A model generated the notes under the pieces. The model was not told the origin of the DNA. It did not search any database and saw only the letters and a program-made list of their open reading frames with translations. Source: Trochalopteron elliotii (Eukaryota > Chordata > Aves > Passeriformes > Leiothrichidae). Taken from it: DNA of 64,000 nt. The stretch is from assembly GCA_024734555.1 (NCBI GenBank), contig JANPWX010000653.1:992853-1056852 (forward strand). The letters run 5' to 3'. This document shows positions 1-11,800 of this stretch, piece after piece. Position 1 is the first letter of the stretch. Every line of letters starts with the position of its first letter. A program made the position numbers and the translations under genes.

Positions 1-440
1 GGGGGGCGAGGGGCGGTGCGGCCGGGCCGCCCCTGGCGGGTCCCGCGGCTCCGGGAGCGCCGGGGGGTCCCTGGCCGGACCGGAACGGGCTGGGAAGAGC
101 CTTCGGACACAGGGAAGGGGGTTCTTGTGGCCCTGGGTCCCAGTGCAAAGGAGCGGCGCGGCGCCTGGGAAGCTTATCTTAGAGCGGGCCGGGAGATAGG
201 CGCAGGCAGACATCGCTAATCGCCGCGGACGCGCTGCGATAAGGGCTCGTTATCGCGCTGCGGTGGCGGCGTCCGATCGCTGTCAGCTCAGGGCAAGGCC
301 AGGGCCATCCAGGAGGGCAGGACTCAGGCTTGGGAACTGCCTTGGCGAGGGCTAGAGACACCTGCCATAACCGAAGGTGTTTGATCAGAGGAATATCCTC
401 CGGATGTTAAATGCCAGGGTAGCGAGCAGCCGCGCGCTTG
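1..440. promoter_or_regulatory. CpG island at window start, probable promoter of the neighbouring gene (ADD1 by synteny)
   Basis: The first ~330 bases are strongly GC-rich with many CpG dinucleotides, then the composition falls abruptly to the AT-rich background; this is what a vertebrate CpG-island promoter looks like. In mammals ADD1 (alpha-adducin) lies directly downstream of SH3BP2 in the same orientation, so its promoter would fall here with the gene running off the left edge on the minus strand. That assignment rests on synteny only: no ADD1 coding exon is visible. The island holds several GATA/TTATC cores at about 175-255, including an inverted pair. Confidence 0.6.
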
Positions 441-3400
441 ATTCAGGAAGTGTGCGAGTACATCGTACAGCTTGTGCATAGCGGCCTGATGAGAGCTTTA
501 CAGATCACCTCCTTACATCTTCTGAATACTTCGGAGAGCTGTGTGGCTGGTGTAACCCTCGGTTTGTTACAGTCACTGCAAGCACGAGCTGTAAAGTTAA
601 CTTCTTCTGTTACCTTTTTTCTGTCCATTTTTACTATCGTTTCTGTCTCATTTTAATTCTGCTGCTCTACACGTCTGCGTGTTGTATAGAATGCTGCCTG
701 CCACGGGACAAATGAAGACTTGGGGGGCTGGGAACAAGCTCTCAGAAACAGTAAACCCGTCTCTGCTATCTACAACCCTCTTCCCCTAGTTATCCATATG
801 TAGGGAAGACTCCACCGAGTAGAACCTGATGGATTTTAGGATCCATATAGGCCTCCTGTGGAATATGGGAGGATTCTAGCCTGCTCCAACCACCTCCACT
901 GAGGAAACACACTCCACTTACCTAAAAAAGGCCATAGAGATACACATAAACTTGTCTGTGAATTCAGCCACCAGAAGTGGTGGTTCAGGTGTCGAGTGAT
1001 GACACAGAATGATTATGCCACATCTGACAGGAAGGCCCTACTGGACATAGATCTGCCTAATCAAAACCATCCCAAACTGGACATGTATTATTATAATTAC
1101 TAGTGATTAGCAAATCGTGTCTAAACAATTTTTTTTAAGAACTGTTGCTGTAAGCCTGACAAATTAATGTCATTTCACCTGCCTGGTGCTGAACCCTGTA
1201 AACCCAGTGGATGTGTGTACATACATGACAGCATACTCTAGTTCCTGCTCTGCACCTGCAGGCTCCAGCCACCTGCCCCATGCTGTGTCTTCTCTTTGAT
1301 TACTTGTCAAAATACTCCATCTTGGCATCTGTCTTCCTTTCTTTCCCTTTCTCACCAAGGCATTTAACTCACAGAGCTCTCTCTTGTCTGGAAAAGTAAA
1401 GGGGAGAATGAATCCATGGTAGAACTAACTCAGCAGAAAAATACTGCTTTGTTTCAAACTTAAAGGGTTTCCTCTCCAGCTCAGTATGTGGCTTCAAGAC
1501 CAGCAGTGGCAGGAAGGATGTGGATGTTGGGGGCAGCAGCAGTGCCCAGGGCTGGGGGAGGGCAGGGTCATTTCTTTCTCTGGCAGTGCTGGCTCAAAGT
1601 GTTTGTGTAACTGCAGGGTGCAGTGACATGAGCAGCTTGAGCAGATCAAAGGATGCCTTTTATCAGCTCCTGTTGGCTCTCGTGCTGCTTGTGAGTGCTG
1701 TTCCTTTACCTTTCTTTTCTGCTGTCCTACTTTGTGACCTGCCCAAGGACACAGGTTCCTACTGTCCCCTTCCAGCTTTCCCCCTGCCCCTTGCATTATC
1801 TCCCAGAATCATGAGGCCACTGTTTCACCTGGCAAATCTAAAGGAAAAATTGTAGGGGGAGGCCAGCTTACTGCTGAATCAACCAACCCCTCCAAAGGCT
1901 GACAGCTGATGTGTGACTGTGTTTATCTTCCCTGTTCAGTTTTTGGCCTGCCCAGGTTCCTGACCTGCCTCTACCCAACTGCAGGAAGGGCAGTGCTGCT
2001 GCAGTGGCAAAGGTGGGGTTCTGTGGGCAGAAACTGAAGGGAGGGCTCATAAATACTGACACGCACTAAAGCTGTGTGCTCTGCTGCAGAAAAAAAAGAC
2101 AAGACAATCTCAAAAAGCATTTCTGCATTATTTAAGACATGAACATCTTGTCTTTGTTAACTCTTACCAGCTGGGTTTGCAGCATTACAGCTACAAGAAA
2201 AGGTACAATGTGAATTACACAGTGCTTTTCAGCCTGCAGTATTTGATTCCTTCAAGGTTTTGGGCTGCTGGTGAGGGTTCTGGGAAAATGACCAAGGCAA
2301 GCTTGTTGCTAGTAGGCTTCCACTTGCCATATGCACACCTGCACATGTACTGGAGAATAGTTTTCAAATAATAGTTGTTCTCCTCAGCAGGCTCCAGCAG
2401 CAGCACTGGACTCAACTTACATCACAGAGTCTCAGATAAAAGAGTCAATGTGAATGTATTCATTTACAAATTACTGTCACGTGTCTTTACTAGATATCAG
2501 AAAAATAGTACTGTACAATTATTTTTATGCACCTGATGTCTTTACCTGGAATTAACACTTCTTGATGCCATACTCAGATGGCTTCCAGCTACCTGAGAGA
2601 AGCACAGCACTAGGTTGTTGTCCCACATCTGGCATTAGGACATTTCTCTTTTCCTTTATATGGGATGCACTTATTCCAAATAAGCAGTTCCAGGTCAGTT
2701 TTCTCACCTGTAAACTGGGACTGATAGTAAGGTAGCAGTAAGGTAGATCTTTCTCTCTTGATCTGCCAGAACTGTTCTGTCCTGACAGTCTGTTGACTGA
2801 CAGTCTGTTGTTTACCTACTGTCATCATTTGTCTTCATCTCACACAGACCTGCTCTATTTCCCACAAAAAGTTCTGGATCCTCCAAATAAAACAATGCTA
2901 GTATGTGAATTGTCTGTTGCTTTTCCCATGGGCCTTCCAAAGGAGAGTCTTAGCAGCAAAACTTCCTTGTGCCAGCAAAGGAAAAGCCAGTCCCTGGCCA
3001 GTCCTACCAGGGTTGGAGTGTTGGGAGGGTGTGTGGGGACAAACACAAGTTACCTGTACAAAATACCCCAAGAACAGCCCTCTGAGTGCTGTCTGTCTCA
3101 CTGGCACCCAGGACTCTGCTGGAAGTGGGACAAGGGAGCTTACACACATGCAGCATTACTATTGAAAAGCTCATGAGGGATTTGCCTTTGAAATGATTGA
3201 ATTTAAATGCCTTTTTTCCAAGTTACATAATGGCTTATCTTAATTTCAGCTGTGCATAACACCAGTGATAATACCTCATGGTTTATTTGTAGTATTACTA
3301 AAGTTGGTCATTGGATGTAAGGTTATGTCTGAAGTACCTGAATTCTTATTCTTCAGAGGGAGCTCTTCTTTGAATTTTACTCATTTATGCAAGGAAGGAG

Positions 3401-5900
3401 AACATTCCCAATGGACTGAAAATAGCATGTAGAAACAATTTTACTATAGGTTCAATAGAAAGATTACATGGAGTAAAAAAGTGTATTCTGGTCTACTTTC
3501 ATCTCTCTCCACAACCAAACAAAAACACACCTGAGGTTTGAGCTGGAAAAAAATAAAAACTAAGAGAACCGAAACAGCAGGTGGGTGAAAGGGCAGAGCA
3601 GCTGAACAAGCCAATACTAAATGTTGCCAAATTTTGTACAATCTGAATCTGAGAGGCCACTTCAGCTTTAAGTTTTAAAAATCTTGACTTTATGCTCAGG
3701 GGACATAGGGAAATTTTTATACATGACTGAGATGAAATGTAAATGGAGCTACATGGTTCCAGCTGGTTAACAGCAGGTACAACCATTGCTTTACACAAAG
3801 GAACTCCAGCAACCAACATTCTCTTTTAATGCTACAATATTCTTTGTGAAGGTTAGGGCTTGTTTTTCCAAAATGCTTTCCCAAGTAAAACCAATTAATT
3901 TAATTGCAACATCTATGACTTCCTGAGTATCATCCACCTTCTAGTTCTATGTTCTCTGCTAGTTGCTTCTATATGATTCCAGTGTGACTAGAGCAGCTGA
4001 AATTGTTTTTAGCTGCTCTGTAATGATATCTTCATCCTTAATAGTAGGAGAAGGAAAAATGTCACTAAAAGAAGTTAAAACTTTTGAACTAACTTTTGAA
4101 CTACAAGCAGACTCAAGAGGGTAAAACAGAGAAAAAAAAATATCAGGGCAAGTTCAAACTAATGAGGGCTGAGAAGCATAAGAAAAATATTTTAAGGTAG
4201 TTACTATTTTAATTGTTATATGCAGGAGAAAGTTAATTAATCTTGAGAGAAGCTTTGTTATATTAGAATATCAAATTTTTAATTCCCCAAAGTCACATTT
4301 AATTTTTAAATGGCACATTTTCAGCAGTACTCCCATGGTTAGGGTGTGGCTATCATTTTCTTGGAAAAATAAATCAGCGTGAATGTTAGCACAGTGCAAA
4401 TTAATGTAAATTAAAGCACAACATAATCAGTGAGGCCTAAAACAGACTGCTTGTCAAGCCACAGCTGGAGCACCTTTCCATATTGGCCCTGTAATGAAAC
4501 CCTCTAATAACTTGCCATGGGACAGACTATCCTGTTTTCTGTGCTGCCCTGGTGGCCCTTTCACACCACTGGCCTTCAGTACAGGTGCAAAACTCCAGTC
4601 ATGTAAAAGGCTGTCCAGGCCAGAATTTCAGTGCACATCAGCCAGTCCAAGAACCAGCTGTGCTGGGATAGTGCCCAGCAGGAGCTTGTATGAAGTGATT
4701 GTTAAAAGGCAGAGAAGGTGGTAACTCAAAGAAGGGTTAAATGCTTTTCCATTTTTTTATTCATCCAGTGATCTAATCCTACAAGTGGTTTTTATCACTG
4801 TCATTTCTGTGCAAACCAACTCCAGGAGAGAGATATGTGAGTAAAACTACATTAAAAATGATTCTTTGATATCCCTGAGATTACATGCCTCTCAGGACCA
4901 CATCATCAGCCTGAGAGGTTGAATTACCCACTTCCTGGGAACTAGATACTGTAAGGAGGAAGGTACAAGTGAGGGATAGTAATGACCATCCTGTAATTAA
5001 GATACAGGAATGGGAGCCCTGAAGGAATAGATTTGGAGGTGGCTGTGCTACAAGGCTTGCTCCATACCTGAAGCCTATTGAACACAATCACTTCAGCCCA
5101 TCCAGTTTTAAAGTGAGCTCAAACACTCTGTCTTGAAGTTCTAGCAGTGTTTGGTATTTGATATTTTGGTACTGTAAGTGTAGTAAAAGGAGTATAAGCT
5201 CTCCCACCTAGGGGTCTGTAAATATGGGCATTTCAAGCACTCCCATTATTAGGGAAAAAAACCCTCCTTGACTTTAAAGAGGTATTTCATGAGATGGAAA
5301 CTATTGCAACATCATGCAATTTGCTTGCTGCTAGGTGAAGTATTTAATGTTCAGAATAGCTGCTTAATGCTTCACAATGTGGATAAATTTAGGTGGTGCT
5401 CAAATGTCCATTATGTAAGTTCTACCTCAAAGTATATTTTAAGAATAATTTGAACAGAAAGATAAAATGAATCTCTTTGTTCTTTAGGTTAGAAGACATT
5501 CAAATGAGTAAATTTGCTAAACAATGTTGCTACTTATTTGAGACAGATGAGCCAAAAGAGTCTTAAGTTTCAAAGACCCAGCCTATTAAGTTTCCACTTG
5601 AAGTTAGCTTTGATCTCTAGCTTCTAGCTGAAGTCACTTAAGATTGATTTGTCCCAAATGACTTCCACTGCTGGAATCCACACCAGCTGCTGGATTCCTG
5701 TTGTGTGGAGCAGGCTGACCAGCAGATGTCCCCAAATTCTACATAATCATACTTGCAGCTTCCAAAGTCTTTAGCACCCTTTTGCACATTCTAAAGGATG
5801 AAGCCACTTGAGACCACAAAATACTCTTGCTACTTATTCACATTCTTGTGAAAACTGAAGTTCTGAGGTGGGGAATGCTTGACTGCTCCCACAAAGCATC
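441..5900. other. Intergenic DNA, no gene recognised
   Basis: This AT-rich stretch lies between the left CpG island and the likely end of the SH3BP2 transcript. Open frames are short (at most 127 codons, at 2793-3176), overlap on both strands and lack recognisable domains. No tandem repeat or named transposon stands out. Further minus-strand AATAAA hexamers at 3282-3287 and 4756-4761 leave open a longer SH3BP2 3' UTR. Confidence 0.5.
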
Positions 5901-8709
5901 TTTATTGTCATAGAAAAATTGTCTGGATATTGGTTCACTTTTAATGACATGCTGCCATTGATTGTCCCTTGTTTTATTTTCAAAAGCACTCTTTTTTCCC
6001 CCCTAGAACAGCAATGCCCATCCAAATATGACCCCTAATACTTTTATCTGGAGGTTCAGTCACAAGAGGCAAGACTTCTTCCAAACTAGTATCAATGATT
6101 TTGACTTAGATATTACAAAACTCATGAACTACATTCTTTAAATGCATCAAATGCTGCTTTTACAATCCCTACAAACTATTTTAAAGCTAAGGAGCTTGTA
6201 GTAGTAGGTTGTAGATGCAAAGGCTGCTTTGGGGCGAAGGAATGAGGAGAGGCAGATTAGTGAGAAATATAGGAGACATACTGAGCCATGTGTTCTAGCT
6301 GTGTCTTTCCTCCTCACAAACACCAGAAACTCACCTGATTTGTTATAAAACAGACTAGACTAGTACATGGGAGCAAGAGAGAGTGTAAATGATTGCAGAT
6401 TTGTTTAGAACATGAAGATTTGCTTCAAAGGGGCACTGAGAATTAATTCCTCTAACTCCACTATTAGAAAAACACAGCTCCAAACAAAACCATTAGAACA
6501 CATGCCCATGAAATTAAAAACAACTGCACAAAATGAGGTGGACTGGCATTGAAAGTTTATCCATTTCAGAAATCTATACATATAGATACAAAAGAGAATT
6601 AACACAAAAATTTACATATTTGCATTGTCTTGTATTACACAGGTAAAGAGCATGTTAGGGTTTAAATGGATGTTTACAATTTTAAAATCTTCTGAGTGTA
6701 AGGTTGAGAAAAGAATCAGATATCTGAATAGGGCCCCAAAGAGAGCATACTATAAATATGATTGTTATGACACAATGAAGTCAATTATTCTCAGAGAAAA
6801 TCTTACTCTGTAGACAGGTGTGAATATAGCAAGAAACTTGAACTTACTCTGATATACGTGTAACTATTTGCCAAAAAAGTTTTTTAAATGCTGTCTTGGC
6901 TGAGCATTCTTTAGAGAGGATCATGCCAGAGTAGTGCACTATGGGGATACTAATTTAAAATAAAAGGAATTAGACCTAAAATATCCAACATTCAATAGAA
7001 TCTGAATTTTAAGTACTTCACATTCTTTACACCCATAAAACCCTATTACAGTGGGAACAGAGATCAAAAGACTGATACTGTGTATGTCTGTGTCTCTTGG
7101 AAAAGATGGAGGCAGAGTTTTCTGCCTCAATTCCTCTGTTTGCTCCTCATATTTCATCAGATGAGTAGGGAAAATTCCCTAGGGACTAAATCCTGGTTTA
7201 CTGTTTTCATAAAAAACAAATTCTTACCCTGGCTTTGTTATGATTTTAAAGTTGTAACCATCTAATGGTAACAAGATTAAAATGGGCATGTATAAAGTTT
7301 GAAGAGGCAACAGGAAAAAAAAAGTTGATTGATACAGATTCATACTGATAAAATCTAGTTACATTCTGTTTCAGGAGTGGCAGTATTTTTTTTTCCACTA
7401 TTATTACAAGCCCTGTAAACATTATCAGAATATGAGACCATTATGACAGTACTTTTGGATCAACAGAATTACTTAAAAGATTATTAAAACAAATGTCTTT
7501 TCCAAGAGTAATTTTGGCATAAACATCAAGCCCTTGGATTTAGGATACCTGTCCCCAAAAGATTAGGGAACAAATGGTAAAAGCACCCTGGTAATGTCTA
7601 TCATTGACAGTATATTAAAAACAGAATTTGTTTTGCATACAACTACAAACTGAGTAGAAATTCTGATAATGGAAAAATTTGTGGTAGCAGACTAGGGTAG
7701 TGTGTTTTGCCCTAGAACAGAAAAGAATTCAATAAGCTGAAAACCTGTTTCTAAGAGACTGACCACAAGGATTTATGGAGCAATAGTTCCATAAATTGTG
7801 ATGCTTCACAATCACGGTTTCAGGTAGTTTTTTGTGCTTTGTTTAAAGAACCTTTGACTATATGGCAACGTGAGATAAAACTGCTAGTTGAAATTTGGAA
7901 CACTCCAATGACTCCCTTCCCTTCCTCTTAAAAACTCAAGTAGCCCTTTCTTTTTTCTCATACCCTTAAAAATACCAGTGGTACAAACCCCTCCAGTTCA
8001 CAACTAGGTAATGGGGCTCCCATGAAAGCCAAATCAATATTGTTCCACACTTATCTGAAGTACATGTCATGAAGCAGTATGTGGGATGCCACACCCATAT
8101 CAGCCAGATAGTACCTGATAGTGATTACTGTACTCAGAAGGTAAAAGGATGTAAGAGGTGGCTTAAAAAAAAGCCTCATTTCCTGACCATCTTTACCTAT
8201 AGTAAATCAAATAATTAGCACAAAAATCTTCATTATGTACACATCAACTATACAAGTAATACAAATATCTCAGTTGAGCACCAATGCTGACTTTAGGAGT
8301 AGTTCCTCCAAGTCAGAGTATTAGTATTCCCCGTCACAAATAAATTCTGACATACTTTCAGAAGTGTCCATTTTTTAGATCAGCTGTATTCAGATCTTTG
8401 TTCATGTTCATCTTCGACATTCCAAGGAGATTAGTAATAGCAGCAGTTTTATAAAAGGTGTGGGTATCCTGGACAGCTTTCACAGCATAATCAGTTCAGA
8501 TCTTTGTAAAAGAAGAGACCATAAAATCCGCTGATCTGGACTTTAAGGTTTTACCAGAAGTTCATTAAATGGAATTTATACAACAATTCATGTGAGAATA
8601 AATGGTGGAATCAGACTCAGTTTGTGTGTGCAAACAGCAGGATGTCCAACAGTGGCAGGAGTCCTGTCCTCAGGGGCAACAAGGGTGTCAGTGAACCATG
8701 GCTGTCTTG
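5900..8709 (-). other. SH3BP2: Probable 3' UTR of SH3BP2 (extent uncertain)
   Basis: This is the sequence directly after the SH3BP2 stop codon, with no splice-linked coding frame and an AT-rich composition. The far limit is set only by the poly(A) hexamer cluster. A long 3' UTR would fit the mammalian gene, which as I recall also has one. Confidence 0.4.
5901..5978 (-). terminator. SH3BP2: Cluster of poly(A) signal hexamers, candidate 3' end of SH3BP2
   Basis: Read on the minus strand there are AATAAA at 5973-5978, ATTAAA at 5940-5945 and AATAAA at 5901-5906. I saw no minus-strand AATAAA between these and the SH3BP2 stop at 8710. Cleavage some 15-30 bases further on would give a 3' UTR of about 2.8 kb. 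This is inference from hexamers; no cDNA was available. Confidence 0.35.
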
Positions 8710-8847
8710 TCACCTTGGCTTGGAGTAACCATAAGGACACCTGAGAATCAGGCTGTCATGACTGGGTAAGACATGAGTGCTGTAGTATTCCACCAAACTT
8801 CCCATGTTCAAAAACATGATGTCTGAATCCAGGTAAAACTTGGCATC
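8710..8847 (-). CDS. SH3BP2: SH3BP2 exon 13, end of SH2 and stop
   Basis: The coding part is 138 bp, with acceptor TTCTACAACAG; the stop TGA is at 8712-8710. It encodes [20 protein letters not shown], then [10 protein letters not shown] and the terminal CPYGYSKPR, matching the human C-terminus (HVLPSHQSL, HPYGYTGPR). Confidence 0.97.
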   Translation of the reverse strand, partial: DAKFYLDSDIMFLNMGSLVEYYSTHVLPSHDSLILRCPYGYSKPR

Positions 8848-11800
8848 CTGTTGTAGAACAAAAACATATGTAACCATTGACAGTAATGTTTCCAGCTCAA
8901 TGCCTAAAGAAAAAAGGGCCAGAACATCATCATCACAACTAAGTTCTTTCAAATACACTATTCCTTTGCAAACTAATCAGTCACACAAGTCAAAATTAAA
9001 CACAGGAATTTAGTAGGATTTGACTGGAGCTGAAATTTATGATGATACCTGATACAGCAATTAGAAAGCCCAGGTCTGATTATTTGAACTCTTATCCTAG
9101 ACCAGATATTTGTAAATCAGCCAATTTTTACTGTCAGAGGTGGGAATGAATTTAGACTTTAACTTGTTAGTTCTGATATTTACCTACATGCACACCCATT
9201 TTTTACACACAGACATATATAATCTAAAGATGCATACATAGTGCAGCTACTGACCTTTTCAAAGATTCTGTAATTTCTCACTTTTCCTGCAGGTTCATCC
9301 CATACAACCAATACCTTGAAGAAAAAAAATGCAATGTATTCAGTCTATGATACCAAGCTCTTCTAAGTCAAGGTATTATCAAGAAATCAATTAAAATTCA
9401 GCCTAATTTTTTTTAAATCACTGACATCATGGTAGCAATTCCCTCATATTTTCTTGCTTTAAGAAAAGACATCTAAATTGTTAAGTACTTTAATGTATAT
9501 AAAATACAGTATGTCTCAATCAAGAAGTTTTTTGGGGGTTAGACTCAGCAACTGCAATTTACCTTTCCAGGCTTAGTAGATGAGTTCCTAATACAGTACA
9601 ATCCATTTTGTGGCTGTCCTTGTGGGCTACTAGCTTTAAATATCCTAAAAAGAATAAACAATAACATGTTACAATTATTCATGTGCATGACATGTTATTA
9701 GCGCTTAGATAAATCAAATACCTACAGTCTTAAAATTCCCATTAGAAATAGCTGGTTTGGGTGTAATAATTCATAGCAGATCATAGCTGAAAGAAAGTCA
9801 CTGTTCTAGCACCTGAACCAGCAGTGCAGCACAGATTATCTGGCTCTCTGGTCCCATCCAGCCTCCTGGCAAAACAACCTCCTCCAGATGGAGCCAAATC
9901 ACATTTCATTCTCATCTGTCAATCGATAGATGAGCAATGAACTAACTTCTCTAGAAAGTGATTTGTATATTAAACATTTTAGTGCATGCTTTAAACACAA
10001 GTTATCAAAATGATCTTTGGACTACAGTTCGGTACAGGTTTTTGTAGGATATCTAAGGAACTATTTTAAAATCAGATTTTACCTTTCAACTTCAAAGGAT
10101 TCAGAGGTATTAAGAAATATTGAAGCAGGCAGCCCAACCTGTAAAAAAATATAAAGAAAATAAATCACTGTTAAGTCAATGACAACTCAAAACCCTAGCA
10201 ACTTGTTATGCAAATAAGCTACAGCCATCATCTAAAATTATTAATGGTGATTTAATCTTTATGCTTCTTTCTCCTTTATATCCAATTTTAAACTCTGTAA
10301 CTTATCAATTCACTAAAGTTCAAAAAGAAATGAAAAAAAAATTACACAGCACTGTGTTTTCAGGAAGTTACTCTTCTCCTGAAATAATGCACTTAAAATG
10401 TTCCCAAAGGTATACATAAGCAAGGAAAAAAATATTCCTTTAGAATGGATCATCTGCTTGATCTTACTTTTTCATAATCATCATCAGAGTCATCATCAGG
10501 TTGGCTTGGCTTGGAGGGTAGTGCTGGTTTTTCAAATGAAAAACTTCTAAAACTCTGTCCATCTGGTGGTGATCTCCTGGCAGAAACAGAATGAAAACTG
10601 AAGGACATCTCATCAGGAAAACAGAACAAATGTACACAAAACACTGAAGGAATAGAAAAACTAGAACTGAAGTTTCAGTTTAGGCCCCAAATCATGGAAT
10701 CCTAGAATGGTTTAGGGTGGAAGGGACCTTAAAGACCATCTCATTCCAACCCTCCTGCCAGGGGCAGGGATACCTTTCACTAGACCAGGTTGCTTGGAGC
10801 TCCATCCAGTGTGGCCCTTCCAGGGATGGGGCATCCACAGTTTATGTGGCAATCTGTGCCAGTCCTTCACCACTCTCCCAGTAAGTAATTTATTCCCAAT
10901 ATCTAACCAGAACCTACACCCCCCCTCTTTCAGTTTAAAGCCATTCCCCCTTGTCCTATCACTCCACACCCATGTCAAAAGTCTCTCTCCAGCTCTTTTG
11001 TAGCTCTTTTGTGTACTGGAAAGTATTTTAAGGATCTCCCTGGAGTCTTCTCTTCTCCAGGCTGAACAATCCCAACTCTGTCAGCCTGTCCTCATAAGAG
11101 AGGTGATCCAGCCCTTGGATCAACTCAATGGCCTCCTCTGGACCAGTTTTAACAGGGCAATGTCTTTCTTGTTTTGGGGGCCCCAGAGCTGGAGGCAGTA
11201 CTTGGAGATTAATTTAACTAATCACAGATTAATTTGGGTAAGGAGAGACCTCTAGAGATCATTTAGTTCAAGCTCACGCACAAAACAGGCCCAACCAGAT
11301 CAGCCAGATTCACTGCAGATTTTCAAATAACAGGCAAAAAAAGCACAACACAGAGAGGGATGGTCAGGGAAGAGACAGATATTGGTATGAATCTAAGTAT
11401 GTCTAAACTTGTTAACTAATAAGCGACAGAAAAACAATAGTGTATTGTGTTTTCATACTTACTGTAACTGGGGACATAAAGATTTCTCTGTCCTAGGCTT
11501 GACTGCAGGGGGCTGGTGGCCTGGCACAGGTGGCTTTGGGAGCACAGGTGGCACAAACAGTCCAGGTTTACCATGTTCCCTTGGCACTTTAGGCTCTGCT
11601 AGCTTTTCAACAAGCTGTGACAACTTGGGTTTATTGGCTGGCAGAGGAGGAGGAGTCCGTGGGGAAAGGTTCAAGCTTTTTAGCTTCTCGCAGGCTTCTG
11701 GAGGAGCAAGGACTTGGGCTGCAGGCAGAGGCTCTGGAGGCAGTGGGTGAGACTCTTTGCCACTTGCAGGCTTTTTGAACACAGGTAAAGGGGGCACAGG

